DNA of 64,000 bases, taken from positions 682,001 to 746,000 of the forward strand of contig NC_050738.1 of NCBI RefSeq assembly GCF_014529535.1. The letters run 5' to 3'. The position numbers and the translations under genes are program-made. The stretch is from Bradysia coprophila. Taxonomy: Eukaryota; Arthropoda; Insecta; Diptera; Sciaridae. Shown here piece after piece: positions 1 through 11,232 of the stretch (position 1 is the stretch's first letter; each line of letters begins with the position of its first letter). Below the pieces are notes generated by a model. It did not search any database, was not told the origin of the DNA, and was given only the letters and a program-made list of their open reading frames with translations.

Positions 1-180
1 ATTGCCTCCGGCAATTTAGTTGTATATGATAACAAGGCAAAGAGTGGATAATGTAACTGATTTTAAAGGGAGAATAGTTTTTCAGCAGAGAAGAAAATGA
101 AGTAAGAGAAATGAAGAGTTTCACATTAAAGGCTCTTGATACGAATAGGTGTTTCGTACGGGTCGGCGTTAGCTATGTTT
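1..180. repeat. Dispersed repeat, right end, cut by window edge
   Basis: The first 180 bases match 31128-31300 almost base for base, beginning with the same ATTGCCTCCGGCAATTT and ending with the same GTTAGCTATGTTT. Similarity stops just after position 180. The shared block contains TTCGTACGGGTC, which is the reverse complement of GACCCGTACGAA at 30202, so the block is probably the right part of a longer element whose left part lies outside the window here. No coding potential was seen. Confidence 0.75.
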
Positions 181-769
181 TTCTTGATATAGTCTGACGA
201 TTCTTTTTCCAAAATGCTTAAGGGTTTAACTTTGACTTTAAATTTATTTCTATTTGAAAATATCGAGCAATTATTTCGAAAATTCGTGGAATTGAAGGAA
301 TTGATTGGAATTATAGGAATTGAAGGGCGAATCCGGCAAGTAGTAGTGTTAATCCGTTAATTAAAGAAATAAAAGGAATTAAGAGCAATTAAAAGGAATT
401 GACAGGAAGTACCTTTAGAAATTGAAAGGGTATTTAAAGGGAATTGAAATGGAATTGAAAGAAATTGAAAGGAATTGAACGGAATTGAAAGGAATTGAAA
501 GGAAATAGAGCGAATCCGGCAATTAGACGAGTTGGTCCGGTAATTGAGGTAATTAAACGGAATTGAAAGGAATTAGAAATTGATTTGTCACCATTTTGGC
601 CAGTCGGTTACCCCTCGCTTATAGGATTATTTACACTATAACGAAAACCCTTCCTTTCAAAGTCGTTAATTCAATCGAGTCGGTAGCAAGATTTTCTGTA
701 AATTGTCACTCAAATCGACAGTCTCCTTTTTTATGTTTATCTATTAAGCAAAATTCACGATAAATTACT
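181..769. repeat. GGAATTGAAA-rich simple repeat upstream of the kinase gene
   Basis: Between about 290 and 585 the sequence is a degenerate tandem array of GGAATTGAAA / GGAATTAAAA units, interrupted twice by a related GCGAATCCGGCAA block. The remaining 180 bases up to the kinase start are unremarkable AT-rich sequence that presumably holds the promoter and 5' leader, but no clear core promoter element could be named. Confidence 0.6.
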
Positions 770-2414
770 ATGCCAAGGGCTTTAGAGCGTTTGAATTTGA
801 CAAAATCCGAGGAGAACATTCTTAGCAACAAGGGATACGAGATATCAGCGAAACTTGGTGAAGGCGCTTATGCTAAAGTAGGTTTAAACGACAACTTTCT
901 GATGTTCGTGTTGATCACAAGCCATTCGTGTATATTACAAAAGGTTTACCTGAGCGAATACAAAAAGGGCGACGAAACTACTAAATTGGCCTGTAAGATC
1001 GTGGACACGAAAAAGTCTTCCAAAACCTATGTGAGCAAATTTCTTCCTCGTGAATTGGATTGTCTGATGAAACTGAAACATCCGCACATCGTTCACGTTC
1101 ACAGCATCTTCAGACGGAACTCGAAGTACTACATTTTTATGCGGTACAACATTTTGTTTTGCAAACCATTAAATCTTCACTCCCCATCACATCCATTCCG
1201 TTCGACAGGTATGCTGAAAAGGGGGATCTAATGGATTATATTGTCCAATTCGGAGCTGTTAGCGAAATACAGACACGATTCTGGGCAAGACAAATTGCCT
1301 TGGCAATACAATACTTGCATACACTCGGTATTGCTCATAGGTTCGAATGGACAAATATATTCGAATTGGCTGTGTTCGTTTCTAAATTAAATTTTCTTTT
1401 GATTTCACTGACTGGCAGAGACGTTAAATGCGAGAATATCCTGATAACGGAAAACAATAATGTTAAATTAACGGACTTTGGATTCAGCAGGTTCCATTAA
1501 ACTTTTTCTTTACCGGCGTCTTATTATGAGAGGTCATTTCCACCAAAATTTAAAAAAAAATCAAATTTTGTAAATTAGGCTCTGTGAGGATCTCGCTTCA
1601 AGTTACTAAAAGTTTACATTTACAAGCACACAGGTACATTCTTGACACGAATTCGAAACAAATACTGAGCGACACATATTGCGGTTCACTGTTATACACA
1701 TCGCCAGAAATACTTCAAGGCATACCGTATGAACCGACAAAGGCCGATGTCTGGGCACTAGGAGTTCTGATATTCACCATGCTAAATAAGTGTGTTCCGT
1801 TCGACAATTCGAACATAACGATTTTGTATCAGAGTCAAGTCAAACGAAGGTATAAATTTCGCGAACGAATATGCGGTAACGTGACGATGGAGGTGAAGAA
1901 AATGATCAAACATCTATTGGAACCGATACCGAAAAAGCGTCCGAGCATAAATGAGGTGCTAGAAGATGAATGGTATAAAATGGATTCGCGATTGCTGAGT
2001 AAGTTGCAAGATGAAAGTCACCGACTCGATAACTCTGTTGTACCAATCTGCCATTAGAATTGAGTGACTTCGAGAAAGCTGCATTGGACGAAGCGAAGCG
2101 ATTGGACATTTCAAAAATGACTGCACCAACCATTGATAGTGTCAATGCTAGCATACCAAAGAAAGCATCGGACCGGACACTTAAGGATGGTACATAACAT
2201 GATCGTCGTCAATGTAAAAATGGACAGTTAAGACATGGTTGCCATTTCAGGAAACTTACTTACTGGCATTGGTGACAAGATTCTGGAGCCTACTCATAAG
2301 CCGACTGTCGTTGCATTGGAACAGAAACCGAGTGCAAAATCACATAGAAACCAACCGACGATTGGTGTTACACTGGAACAGAAACGGAGTGCGAAATTGA
2401 AAAATAACAGTTGA
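770..2414 (+). CDS. TSSK-like serine/threonine protein kinase
   Basis: Seven exons read in phase: 770-877, 944-1143, 1209-1340, 1419-1490, 1634-1998, 2058-2189, 2251-2414, giving about 390 residues. All introns are GT-AG and 60-143 bases long. The glycine loop LGEGAYAKV is at residues 29-37, the ATP-binding lysine in LACKIVD at 54, the catalytic loop HRDVKCEN at 146-153, DFGFSR at 166-171 and the SPE version of the APE motif at 194-196. The HRDVKCEN catalytic loop and the LSDTYCGS activation segment are typical of testis-specific kinases of the TSSK family. These phosphorylate targets during sperm maturation; that role is inferred from the family. The tail after residue 290 is lysine-rich and its last exon contains a diverged tandem duplication (VALEQKPSAK / VTLEQKRSAK). 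The first intron is 66 bases without an in-frame stop, so an unspliced reading looks open. The kinase call is firm; the subfamily is likely. Confidence 0.88.
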
Positions 2415-2649
2415 ATGTCCCGTATTTGTACTCCAAATTTGAGTAAATATTTTGCTATTTGACCAGACTTTTACAGTAAATGTAATAACTGCCCCAGACG
2501 TACTCATTAAGAATTCAGACATTCCCTTGACATTCGACTGAGAATTCGGATTGGGTATATATTCAGTGCACTGTTTTTCGTGATCACTCTGGAAACAAAC
2601 TCTTAAAGACGTTTTGATCGATAGAAGTAGTAGACTTGATATGAGTTGA
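2415..2649. other. Kinase 3' flank, no gene seen
   Basis: Short AT-rich stretch between the kinase stop and the dispersed repeat that begins near 2650. No clear poly(A) signal or further exon was recognised. Confidence 0.4.
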
Positions 2650-3850
2650 AACAAAATCTCTACGAGAAAAGGTGACGCAGTCTTTGTAGTACAATTTTTA
2701 AAATGAATGATATCGCTAAAGTTGACGCTTTCAGCTTCGTTACGCAAAAATTAAATTGTACACCCAGTTAGTTCAAACAAGCTGGCTTAGTTTTCCTCAT
2801 CATCTGCCAAAAAAATGTAAAAAAAAAATTTGGCTGAAAACAACGAAAATTTTACCAAAAAAATCTGTGTCAAATGTGGCAAACGGTCACTTTTCGAAAT
2901 TTCGAAAATTTGACGAAATTCCAAAATTTAACGAAATTCCAAAATTGAACGAAAATCGAAAGTTTGACGAAATTTGAAAATTTGGCGAAAATCGAAAATC
3001 TGACGAAAATAGAAAACTTGACGAAAATAGAAAATTTGACGAAATTCGAAAATTTGGCGAAAATCAGCTACACCGAAAGTTACCAAAGTTTTCAGCTGCC
3101 CAACATACACCGAAAATGACCAAATTTTTCTATCTGCCTAACATACACCAAATTTTTCCAACTGCTCGCCATGAAAACCATAATATTCAAAAACTTTGAA
3201 TTTTAATATTTCGACCAATATACAACCATTTTCACAACAATCATAACAACACTATCATCACAGCACTATCATCACAAAATGGCTGTACATTTTTATATAA
3301 GAGAAATTGTTCCGAAAATTAATTAATTCTGATTTTTCCTGGGATAATGATGAATGAAACTTTAGTTCTAATGGCCTGACTAAACTTCCTGCAAAGTTTC
3401 ATGGAGATTGGCTGACTACTTTCCGAGATAGCCCGTCGATAGATAGATAAACAGATAGAAACATACAGAGTAAGTTGATAGATTTTGATTGTTTGGAAAA
3501 GTCAATTTGGTGTAATTAGTATGAAAAATGAGCAATTTCAAAACGATGTATCTCCGGTAATTTTAAACCTACATAGTCGAGTGATAGCTCGTTTTGTTCG
3601 TATTAAAAGCGAGAATATGATGGAAGAGGTTTTGTGGTGATAAATGCCAAAGGGTAGAAACTTAAATGTTCGGCTATCCATAGTTGATGCGTCTCAAAAA
3701 AATTTCTTCTCCTTTTTTTGGATATTACACTGCGTCAAGTCCTCCGCTATCGCTCCGGACATGATGACGCGTCTCAAAAAATTTTCTTCGTTCTTTTTTT
3801 GGAGATTAGACTGCGTCAAGTCCTCCGCTATCGTTTCGGACATGATACAG
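2650..3850. repeat. 1.2-kb dispersed repeat with internal 18-base minisatellite, copy 1
   Basis: Three blocks match 49914-51058 in the same order and orientation: 2650-2815 (contains GCTTTCAGCTTCGTTACGCA), 3340-3470 (TTTCATGGAGATTGGCTGAC, followed by GATAGATAGA) and 3600-3850 (GTCAAGTCCTCCGCTATCG). The first two are separated by a minisatellite at about 2895-3065 of roughly ten units like TTGACGAAAATCGAAAAT. The last block is internally duplicated (about 3690-3765 and 3770-3845). Open frames in this region, such as a repeated FRQIF peptide on the minus strand, are products of the minisatellite. No transposase, reverse transcriptase or clear terminal repeats were seen, so the class is unknown. 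Confidence 0.75.
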
Positions 3851-4098
3851 CGAAGTAACGCTGCAGGCTGCATTGGGAGCACTGTCTTTCAGAGGTAAAA
3901 ATTAAAGAAAATACCGTGCAACGACTTAAGATATATGTAAACCGTGGAGTCGACCTCATGTCAAGACAATATTGAAGAAAAGGAAAAATGACTGTCACAA
4001 CACTGTCAGAAAGAATGTTTTTGTGTCTATCGATTTATGGTGTTTGTGATGTGCCAAGAAGGGATTAGTGAAAAGGATTAAGTCTCACCATTTACAAA

Positions 4099-7000
4099 AT
4101 GACGGACTTATCAAATTGTACGATTTTACTCCCAACGTGTCGTTTATGCATGGAAAGCACTTCCGAAACTTGTGCGCTAATTCCAATTTACGAAACAAAT
4201 GCAAATTTTACCGGCCGCTATTTCAACGGATTCAATGAAAATATTCCGGAAATCATTTCATTGTGTGTCGGTATTCAGGTGAGAACGAAACATTTTTTGA
4301 GATTAGTTTTGTCTCACTATGCGAACTACTGAGTTCCTGTTTTCGGGAAGTTCGTATGAGGCATCTGTGACTAATGTGTTCTTACTCGATGACACCAGGT
4401 GACTGATACAATTTTCATCTTCCATCTAGATTGATCCCAACGATGGTTTACCGACTGCGATTTGCTCGTCATGCCAAAAATCACTCATTTCTTCGCACAC
4501 TTTTCGACAGAAATGCCTTAAGGCGAATACGTGGTTGTCACAGTTCAAGATAAAAGTTGAGAACACTGACAGTGAGGGCCACACAATCCATGATTCCGTT
4601 GTAAATATTTCCATAGATCGCGACCGAGGTGTAACTCCTTATTTTGATTCTTCCTTTAATCTTCAGACTGCACCCTCATTAGAAGCAGACACTTTCGAAG
4701 TCAATCAGGTGAAGGAAGAGGACGAAAGCACAGACCATGAAAGTGAATCGGCTTCGTCGACGAACGATTTAACATTTAATTCCAATCAAAGCCAAAGTAT
4801 GACGGCCACTTCCCAAGGAGGAATCATCAATCAGTCAAGGAATGATTTAAATCTGCCCGAAATTGACAACGAGTCTGCTTCCAAAACTTGTGTCATTTGC
4901 GGTAAATTTTCGTTTTTTTGATTGACATTTTTGGAATTCAACAGTTGAGCAAAACCATTTCTTTCAGGCTTGATTGTACAACGGCTACACGAACACTCGA
5001 ATGTGCAGAGAAATTCAACAACGTCTCACATCAATTTTCCGAGTGCAACACCACGGTAAGCAAGTTGAATCTACAAGCAAGACTTGACAGGATCATTCCT
5101 TCGTGGTTGTTTCAACTTCCAAGCCCAACGAAGCTTCAATCTGATTTTTTTTTGTTCCCTTTTGTAGGCAAAATTCATCGTCTGCGACAGTCGATTTCCT
5201 GATGTGCCGAATGTTCCACAAAAACATGCGACATTTCGTGAAAGTGAAATTCCCCAGCAGCAATGGTGTTCGTTTCAACGATTTTCTACGAGCAGGTAAT
5301 GCTGTCATGCCTTTGGTTCGAATTTATCATTTAACCATTCAAAACTCCAAACAGCTTCCGAAACCTTCAACTTCAACCCATCATCGTTCGATCATTTTGT
5401 GGACCAGGACGGATACATCATTGATAGCAAAGACTTTATGAATGTCATTGCCAGTGATGCCTACCGAAGTGGGTTTGCTGTTGGCGTTGTACTGCGAAAA
5501 GGTTGGGCTGTTCCTTGCCTCGACTGCATTGATGAACATTCTAATTTTATTTGATTTAAAGATGATGTCTTGATGAATGGGTCTCCAGTTGATAGTGTTA
5601 ATCAAACGACATTAACATCACCATACCGTTGTGTTGCAACCATCCCACTCACCTGTACAACTAATGTTGTCACACCGGCTGAGTGCGTTAGCACTGCAGT
5701 ATTTACATCAACATCGACTTTGTCCTCATCTTCCGTTATAACTGATAAAGTTACATCAGCAGAGAATGTAACGACACCATCTCAAGCGTATGCTTCCATT
5801 AGCAGAATCAATCCGGTGACGGCAGCCGTGAGTATCGGAAATAGTATTCAATCAGCACCGATATGAACAATGATTCTTCTGTTATAGGATTTGCAAGCGT
5901 ATTTGGTGAAGCGGAAGGGATCGTATCTATTACAGGAATACAGAGAGAAGTCAATGTTGTCAGACAAGTCGCGGCGATTTTTAATCAACGCTGCCGTTGA
6001 TTTTCTGGAAGAAAATTTTGGCATCTACCCGAAACGGATATACAAGGAAGAGTTAGCTCATGCCATCGTCGAATTATTTCCCGCCTACAAAACCAAAAAC
6101 AGTTCCATCGGTGGAATCGTAAGTCAACTTTGCGATTTGAGGCCGATAACTTAAGTTCCTGATTCTCGATTCACTATAGGATCTATTCTTAAACGGTCGA
6201 ACCGGCTACCTGAACAGTCGCCTGAAAAACTTGCAAAATAAACGCCGATCGGAAGAAGGAACCTCGGACGTATCCAATGGGAAAAAAGCGAAAATTTCGA
6301 TGACGTTCGATGACTGTCCCGAAGAAAATGAAATCGAAAACGACGCGAATGTTGAAGAGAATTTGAAATTTCTGCGAAGTGCTGTCCCATCGTACCAATA
6401 CGATGAAATTGAATTCAAATTGAGATCGACATTGAGGCGACGAATTGAACTAACGTCGAACAAGCCGTCGGTTCATTTGCGTAGCAGCTTTCCGTTCTTT
6501 TTCTCGGATCCGTCGTTGGTAAATTGGATTTGCGTTTTGTTGCGGAGTCCGTGGAGTCGTTACATTGACTGTATTTGCTGTTTCAGATATCGTTCGACTA
6601 CAAACTTCGTTATCCACAGTTTGAGGAGAATTTACAACCAGTCGTTGCAGCTATCGAAACGAACGCCTTCCAAATACTGAAGTCGCTCAAAATCGAGGAC
6701 AATGCTTACGATGATTCAGGTGAACTTTGAAAAATTTTGATTATATTTTGGATCCGTGCTCTAATGCCACCGCTTTTTCACACAGACTGGCCACATATCA
6801 TACAATGCTTTTTGTGTCTCTTAAAACTGTTGCCACCCACAGCAACTGGAAGGTATTCAAAGACCAGACAGTCCTCCGACCAGAGAGTCAGCAGCTTCAT
6901 CTTATTTACACGAGTTAGTGTTCTGACTCAAATTTTCCTATAAATCTCCGTCACATCGTCTGCCTCTTATAACTTTCAGGATCACGTATCAGACCGGACA

Positions 7001-7306
7001 TTATTCGAGAACATCGATCCGTTCATTGTGGCATGCGGACCGAATCGATCTTCGATACATAAATATTTTGTTGTGGTCGACGGATGTGTTATTGACGTGC
7101 CAGCCGAATGGAATTTCGTTGATGTGTTCGACCTGTTCTTCAAAGTACATTTTGTGTTTAACGTGGACTACAACAACAATTTGCGAACGTTTCTGCGGTT
7201 CTTCGAGAAATTCGCTTACAATCACATCGGTGCAAAGATTACCAATCGAATCCAGGAAATTTCTACTCAACTGTTGCATCAACACGATGAATTAATGGCC
7301 AAATAA
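4099..7306 (+). CDS. ZAD-domain protein with SAMD3-like C-terminal region
   Basis: Eleven exons in phase: 4099-4278, 4430-4901, 4968-5055, 5168-5295, 5355-5501, 5562-5827, 5888-6118, 6180-6518, 6587-6719, 6786-6913, 6980-7306; about 812 residues. The N-terminus is a ZAD zinc-binding dimerisation domain with Cys pairs CRLC (14-17) and CSSC (72-75). An acidic linker leads to a degenerate finger (CVICG...HEH). The middle carries a Ser/Thr-rich stretch. From about residue 430 the protein resembles, from memory, the C-terminal domain of SAMD3-like proteins: a helical RKGSYLL/FLINAAVDFL segment, NSRLKNLQNKRR, a FLRSA segment, and a last exon with PFIVACGP and KYFVVVDG. ZAD proteins are usually DNA-binding regulators; this one lacks a clear finger array, so its role is unknown. 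The first introns fall at the same points as in the neighbour at 11523, indicating a duplication. The exon 5 donor (GTTGGG) is weak. AATAAA overlaps the stop at 7302. Confidence 0.8.
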
Positions 7307-8027
7307 AGAAAATGAAAAGGAAAAATTCGTGGAAATTTCTGTACAGCAAGTAATAAGCGGTAAGCTTTTTACGGCCCAAAGACTGTATTGAACCGTTTTA
7401 CGGTGTCATTTTTCGTCAAATTTTACTCAGGGGAGGTGCGGGAAAGCAGGAACTTTTATAATATTGAAAGACTTTTAGACACTCAAATTGTAATTATTTA
7501 CAACGAGTATTACATCTGAAGGTTGACGTAAGAAAATTGCACACAAAAAGGAAATCCTTGGATACTGATCCAAAAACCCAATTTTCGAAAATTAAAATTT
7601 TCTGATTGGTCTAGTTAATATCTATCATTTGACATATTGACATCAATGTTTAGCAGATTCTTCTGAAGTTATCCGATGAAAACTGAAGAAAACAAGTGAA
7701 AACACATAAAACAGGCTGTTTTGCTGACTCTAGGCACACTGGCTATTGATCAACGAGCCTGATTACTTTACTGGAGTCCTGTAGTGAACATGTAATTATT
7801 TTCGGTCCATTTTTAAATCTGCCTTTATCGCTGACATTCGCCATTACCATACGGATTTAACGTTAGCGTTTGCGTGTGGGATTTAGCGTTAAAAAAATCT
7901 GACGTTCTTTATAACGGATATCCACACGCCACAAAGTGTGTGTTGTTAGTGAGGATGGTTATTTGCACAAGTTCGTAAACATGCATGGCAGCTCTCTAGC
8001 AACCGCACACATATTGTTTAAAAAATT
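7307..8027. other. Spacer, no gene seen
   Basis: AT-rich sequence after the ZAD/SAMD3-like gene. No exon, RNA gene or convincing mobile element was recognised. Confidence 0.4.
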
Positions 8028-8305
8028 AAGAGGCCGAAAATAGGACAGTGTCCGCTTGCAAATTTCATTATTTTAGAAGTGCATATAAATAAAATCGAGG
8101 GGCCACAGAACATTCTGTGTCCATGAATGGTGCGCAGAATGTCTCAACGGTTTCTGATCGTTTTCGAGAAAAGAGGGAAGGAAGTTTTGGGTACAGTACT
8201 ACCGTTTTTCACCTTTTTTGGTCAGGTGGACCCAAGTATTTCATGATTTTGTTAGCTAAAGCTAAAACGATAGAGAAATAAATTTCCTACATTCAGGAAC
8301 TTAAT
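8028..8305 (+). repeat. Dispersed repeat, half of an inverted pair with 10915-11232
   Basis: This block matches the reverse complement of about 10915-11232: shared words include GGACAGTGTCCGCTTG/GCAGTGTCCGCTTG, CCACAGAACATTCTGTGT, AGAATGTCTCAA and GGTACAGTACT. The second copy carries a short extra segment. The identity is patchy, so these are old copies in opposite orientation rather than a fresh duplication. Confidence 0.65.
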
Positions 8306-8612
8306 TTTTTGGACAACACAGGGTGATTCAGAAACGTTTCCAAAGTCAAGATTTAATTTGAAACATCCATTTTTTCACTGTTTTTTTTTACATTTTTGAG
8401 ACCCAAATGTTCTACAATTTTGATGCTACATCAAATTATGGTGCATATTGTCTGTTAAAAGTCACAGGGACCTTGTGACCAAGGTAAATATACATACTGA
8501 AGGTAACGCAAATCCTCAAGGAATAGCAAAAAATGCGGACCCCAAGTTCTGTGTGAATATAAGACTTGTTATGTTGCATCCGTGACGTTTGGCGCGATAA
8601 TGTTGTTGGAAG

Positions 8613-9269
8613 TAGGCATGGGTGATAATGATAATGATTATCGATAATTGATTATCGATAATTATCGATAATCGATAATTATCGACTTTTTTATCGAAAA
8701 TTATCAAAAAAAATATCGATAATCGATAATTATTGATATTTTGATAATTATCAAGATATCGATAATTCCAAGGTAAATATAGTGAGGATGTAATGCCATT
8801 CAGACCCGCGGCCTAGCACATAAGTTCGATGCCAATGACATCTTTTTTTAAAATGGTTGACTACGATTTACTTGTATTTCACAAAAATATTTTCGCTATC
8901 TCACAACAGATGGTCCGACTTTCTATTCAATTTTTTACTTTTATCGTAGGGATGAAATGGTTTTTGTATCGAACTTCGGTTATTCGGTTATATATGGCAT
9001 TACCTCCTCACTATATTTACCTTGGATAATTCGATACATCGATGTTTCGGTCCGAAAATCCGATATTTATCGATATATTCCGATATATCGGTATATTATC
9101 ATGAATTTTCAGATAAATATCAAAATATCGATATTTTGACAATTATCGAATTTCGATATTTTGATATTTATCGATAATTATTAAATTATCGATAACGATA
9201 TGATTAATCGATTATCGATAATTTCTTTCGATTGATATTATCGATAATTTTGAACGTCTCCCATCCCTA
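8613..9269. mobile_element. hAT-like MITE packed with TATCGATA motifs
   Basis: A 657-base element with ends TAGGCATGGG and CCCATCCCTA, flanked by the 8-base direct repeat GTTGGAAG at 8605-8612 and 9270-9277. The 8-base duplication and TAGGG-type end fit the hAT superfamily. Both subterminal regions (about 8630-8770 and 9060-9255) are built from variants of TTATCGATAAT, giving roughly ten copies of the palindrome TATCGATA. The middle is unrelated AT-rich sequence. No transposase is coded, so it would be non-autonomous. Confidence 0.8.
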
Positions 9270-9277
9270 GTTGGAAG

Positions 9278-9536
9278 CAAGGTTCTGAAAGAACAGGTTA
9301 AGACACCCACGAGGGCGGCTGACACACAAATTTTGACAAATAGATGCTATGTATTGAACATACTCATCACAGATTGTTTGAAATGTCAACTTGAAGAAAA
9401 AAAATAGTTTTTATCAGGTTGACATTTCGAACAATCTGTATTGAGTATGTTCAATAGCATCCATTTGTCAAAATTTGTGTGTCACCGCCTTCGTGATCAA
9501 CTCAGATGTGTCTTAACCTGTTCTTTCAGAACCTTG
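9278..9536. mobile_element. hAT-like foldback MITE, 259 bases
   Basis: Nearly the whole element is an inverted repeat with arms of about 110 bases around a short A/T-rich loop near 9395-9415. It begins CAAGGTTCTGAAAGAACAGG and ends with the exact reverse complement. It is flanked by GTTGGAAG at 9270-9277 and 9537-9544. The CAAGG start matches the hAT terminal consensus. It has no coding capacity. Confidence 0.85.
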
Positions 9537-9699
9537 GTTGGAAGTGTGTTGTATAGTATTGAGTTTTGGCATGTGTTGCAACCTAACAAAGTAAATTTGA
9601 CTTGTGTCCAACATTATAAAAATTATATTCACCCGAAAGTAGGGGTCCGTGTGTTCTTGCGGATTTGCGTTACCTTCAGTGTTTATATACTTTGCCTGT

Positions 9700-10038
9700 G
9701 ACAGGGTGTTCCAAAGTGGTATCGTGACAGAAAAATTATTTTATTTATCTTTGCCAATCAATTAGATTTTTATGATGGGATTTTTGTCTTATAATTGCAT
9801 GTTGACGGTCTATCATATCTTAGAATATAGAACTGATCTACAGGGTGTCTATACAAAGATTGTTCAGTGATCACATTTTAAAAATTGGAAATATTTTTAC
9901 TTGTTTTGATCGAATCTCGATACTATTTTGACCTCTTTAACTGAGTTAATGAACAAAATGTGTTTTACGTCAGTAAAAGTTGGAAAATGTGGTTTAAGGC
10001 ATAACAAATAGTGTGATCCATAGTCATTTGAACGAGTT
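9700..10038. other. Spacer, no gene seen
   Basis: AT-rich sequence between the nested MITEs and the LINE 3' tail. Nothing recognisable was found. Confidence 0.4.
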
Positions 10039-10830
10039 GTCTTCTTCTTCTTCTTTTTCAGCCATTGTATGCTGCTGCATGTAGGCCTCCCCTTTCCTCC
10101 TTACATATTGAACGGTCTGTTGCCACTTGCTGCTAATTTGTTCCTACTGCTCTCTTGATGCTATTCGTCCAACGTTCTGGTCTTCCCATAGGTCGGGTTG
10201 TTGGTGGTCTCCAGTTCATGATCGATTTTGTCCAACGTTCATCCGTCATTCTTGCAATATGACCTGCCCAATTCCACTTTAGAGACGCTATCCTTTCCAT
10301 AACATCGACGATTCTTGTCTGTTGTCGGATCCATTCGTTTGTCATTTTGTCTCTGAGCGAAATTCCCAACATACTTCGTTCCATGGCCCTTTGAGCAACC
10401 CTCAGCTTGTTTTCTGATGCTTTCGTTAATGTCAACGTTTCCGCTCCATATGTTAGGACTGGGAGGACACACGAATCGAACACTTTCCGTTTCAAGCTGT
10501 TATTAATCTTGCTCTTGAAGATTAGCCTGAGTTTACCGAATGCTGCCCAACCTAGACCAATTCTTCGCTTCACTTCGGCAGTTTGATTGTCCAATCCCAA
10601 TTTCAGCTTGTGACCAAGGTATACGTAACTATCGGCTCTTTCAATCACTGTGTCTCCAATTTTAATTTCTCTGTCGTCGTCGATGTTCGTCATGACCATC
10701 GTTTACGTTAGGTTCATCTTTAAACCCACTTTGCTCGATTCTTCGTTCAACTGCTGTAGCATTGTTTGTGCTTGATCCAGATCAACTGCTATAAGGACAA
10801 TGTCATCTGCACGAGTTGTAATGTCTAAAT
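10039..10830 (-). mobile_element. 5'-truncated RTE-type LINE, dead
   Basis: On the minus strand, 10699-10133 codes for 188 residues of the region after the reverse transcriptase palm, with YVYLGHKL, LPVLTYGAETL, WAGHIARM and GRPERW motifs characteristic of RTE-like elements. Upstream (10830-10700) a second piece of the same frame carries ADDIVLIA, the catalytic Asp-Asp box. It is separated by an in-frame stop near 10700 and lacks the usual aromatic residue before ADD. The endonuclease and most of the polymerase are missing. The 3' end is a GAA-rich microsatellite (minus strand of 10039-10060), as is usual for RTE elements. Non-functional relic. Confidence 0.85.
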
Positions 10831-10914
10831 AAAAAGCTTTTACTGAAGACTACGAAATCGACATAGTAAAGTAAGTTTTGAGCAGAAGCAGACCATTCTT
10901 GAAATTATGAATGG

Positions 10915-11232
10915 TCTGCAATGTAGGAACTTTAATTCTCTATCGTTTTCGTTAACGAAATACGAATAACTTGGTTCCATCTGACCAAAAAAGGAAAAAA
11001 ACGGGAGTACTGTACCCCAAAATTCCTCCCCTCTTTTCGCGAAAACGACCGGGATTCCAGCCTGGCACCCGAACTTTTCTTGATCAGGACACTTAACTCT
11101 ATCAGAAACCATTGAGACATTCTGTGCACCATTCATGAACACAGAATGTTCTGTGGCCAGTAGACCAGTGAAGGCCAGTGTAATGAAATTGACAAGCGGA
11201 CACTGCAATATTTTTGGCCTCCTAATTTCGAG
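10915..11232 (-). repeat. Dispersed repeat, partner of 8028-8305
   Basis: The minus strand matches 8028-8305 over most of its length, including the CCACAGAACATTCTGTGT block. A small extra hairpin (GACCATTC ... GAATGGTC) lies at its edge near 10893-10920. The open frames on the minus strand here are not supported by any family similarity. Confidence 0.6.

Larger units (their letters stand above)
8490..9690. repeat. Outer inverted repeat hosting two nested elements
   Basis: The left arm (about 8490-8604, starting ACTGAAGGTAACGCAAATCC) pairs imperfectly with the right arm (about 9545-9690, ending GGATTTGCGTTACCTTCAGT). The two hAT-like elements at 8613 and 9278 sit between them. Without those insertions the arms would form a roughly 250-300 base foldback element. 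A related end (GGATTGCGTTACCTTCAG) occurs at about 29613 in the first intron of the transporter gene. Confidence 0.55.

Noticed and set aside
2928-3110. Minus-strand open frame with repeated FRQIF peptides
   Set aside because: It is generated by the 18-base minisatellite inside a dispersed repeat; copy number differs in the second copy and there is no start or splice context.
8957-9139. Tyr/Ile-rich open frame within the TATCGATA region
   Set aside because: Product of the ATCGATA repeats inside a MITE.
10840-11208. 122-residue minus-strand open frame
   Set aside because: Lies in a dispersed repeat; its counterpart at 8028-8305 does not keep the frame and no family similarity is seen.
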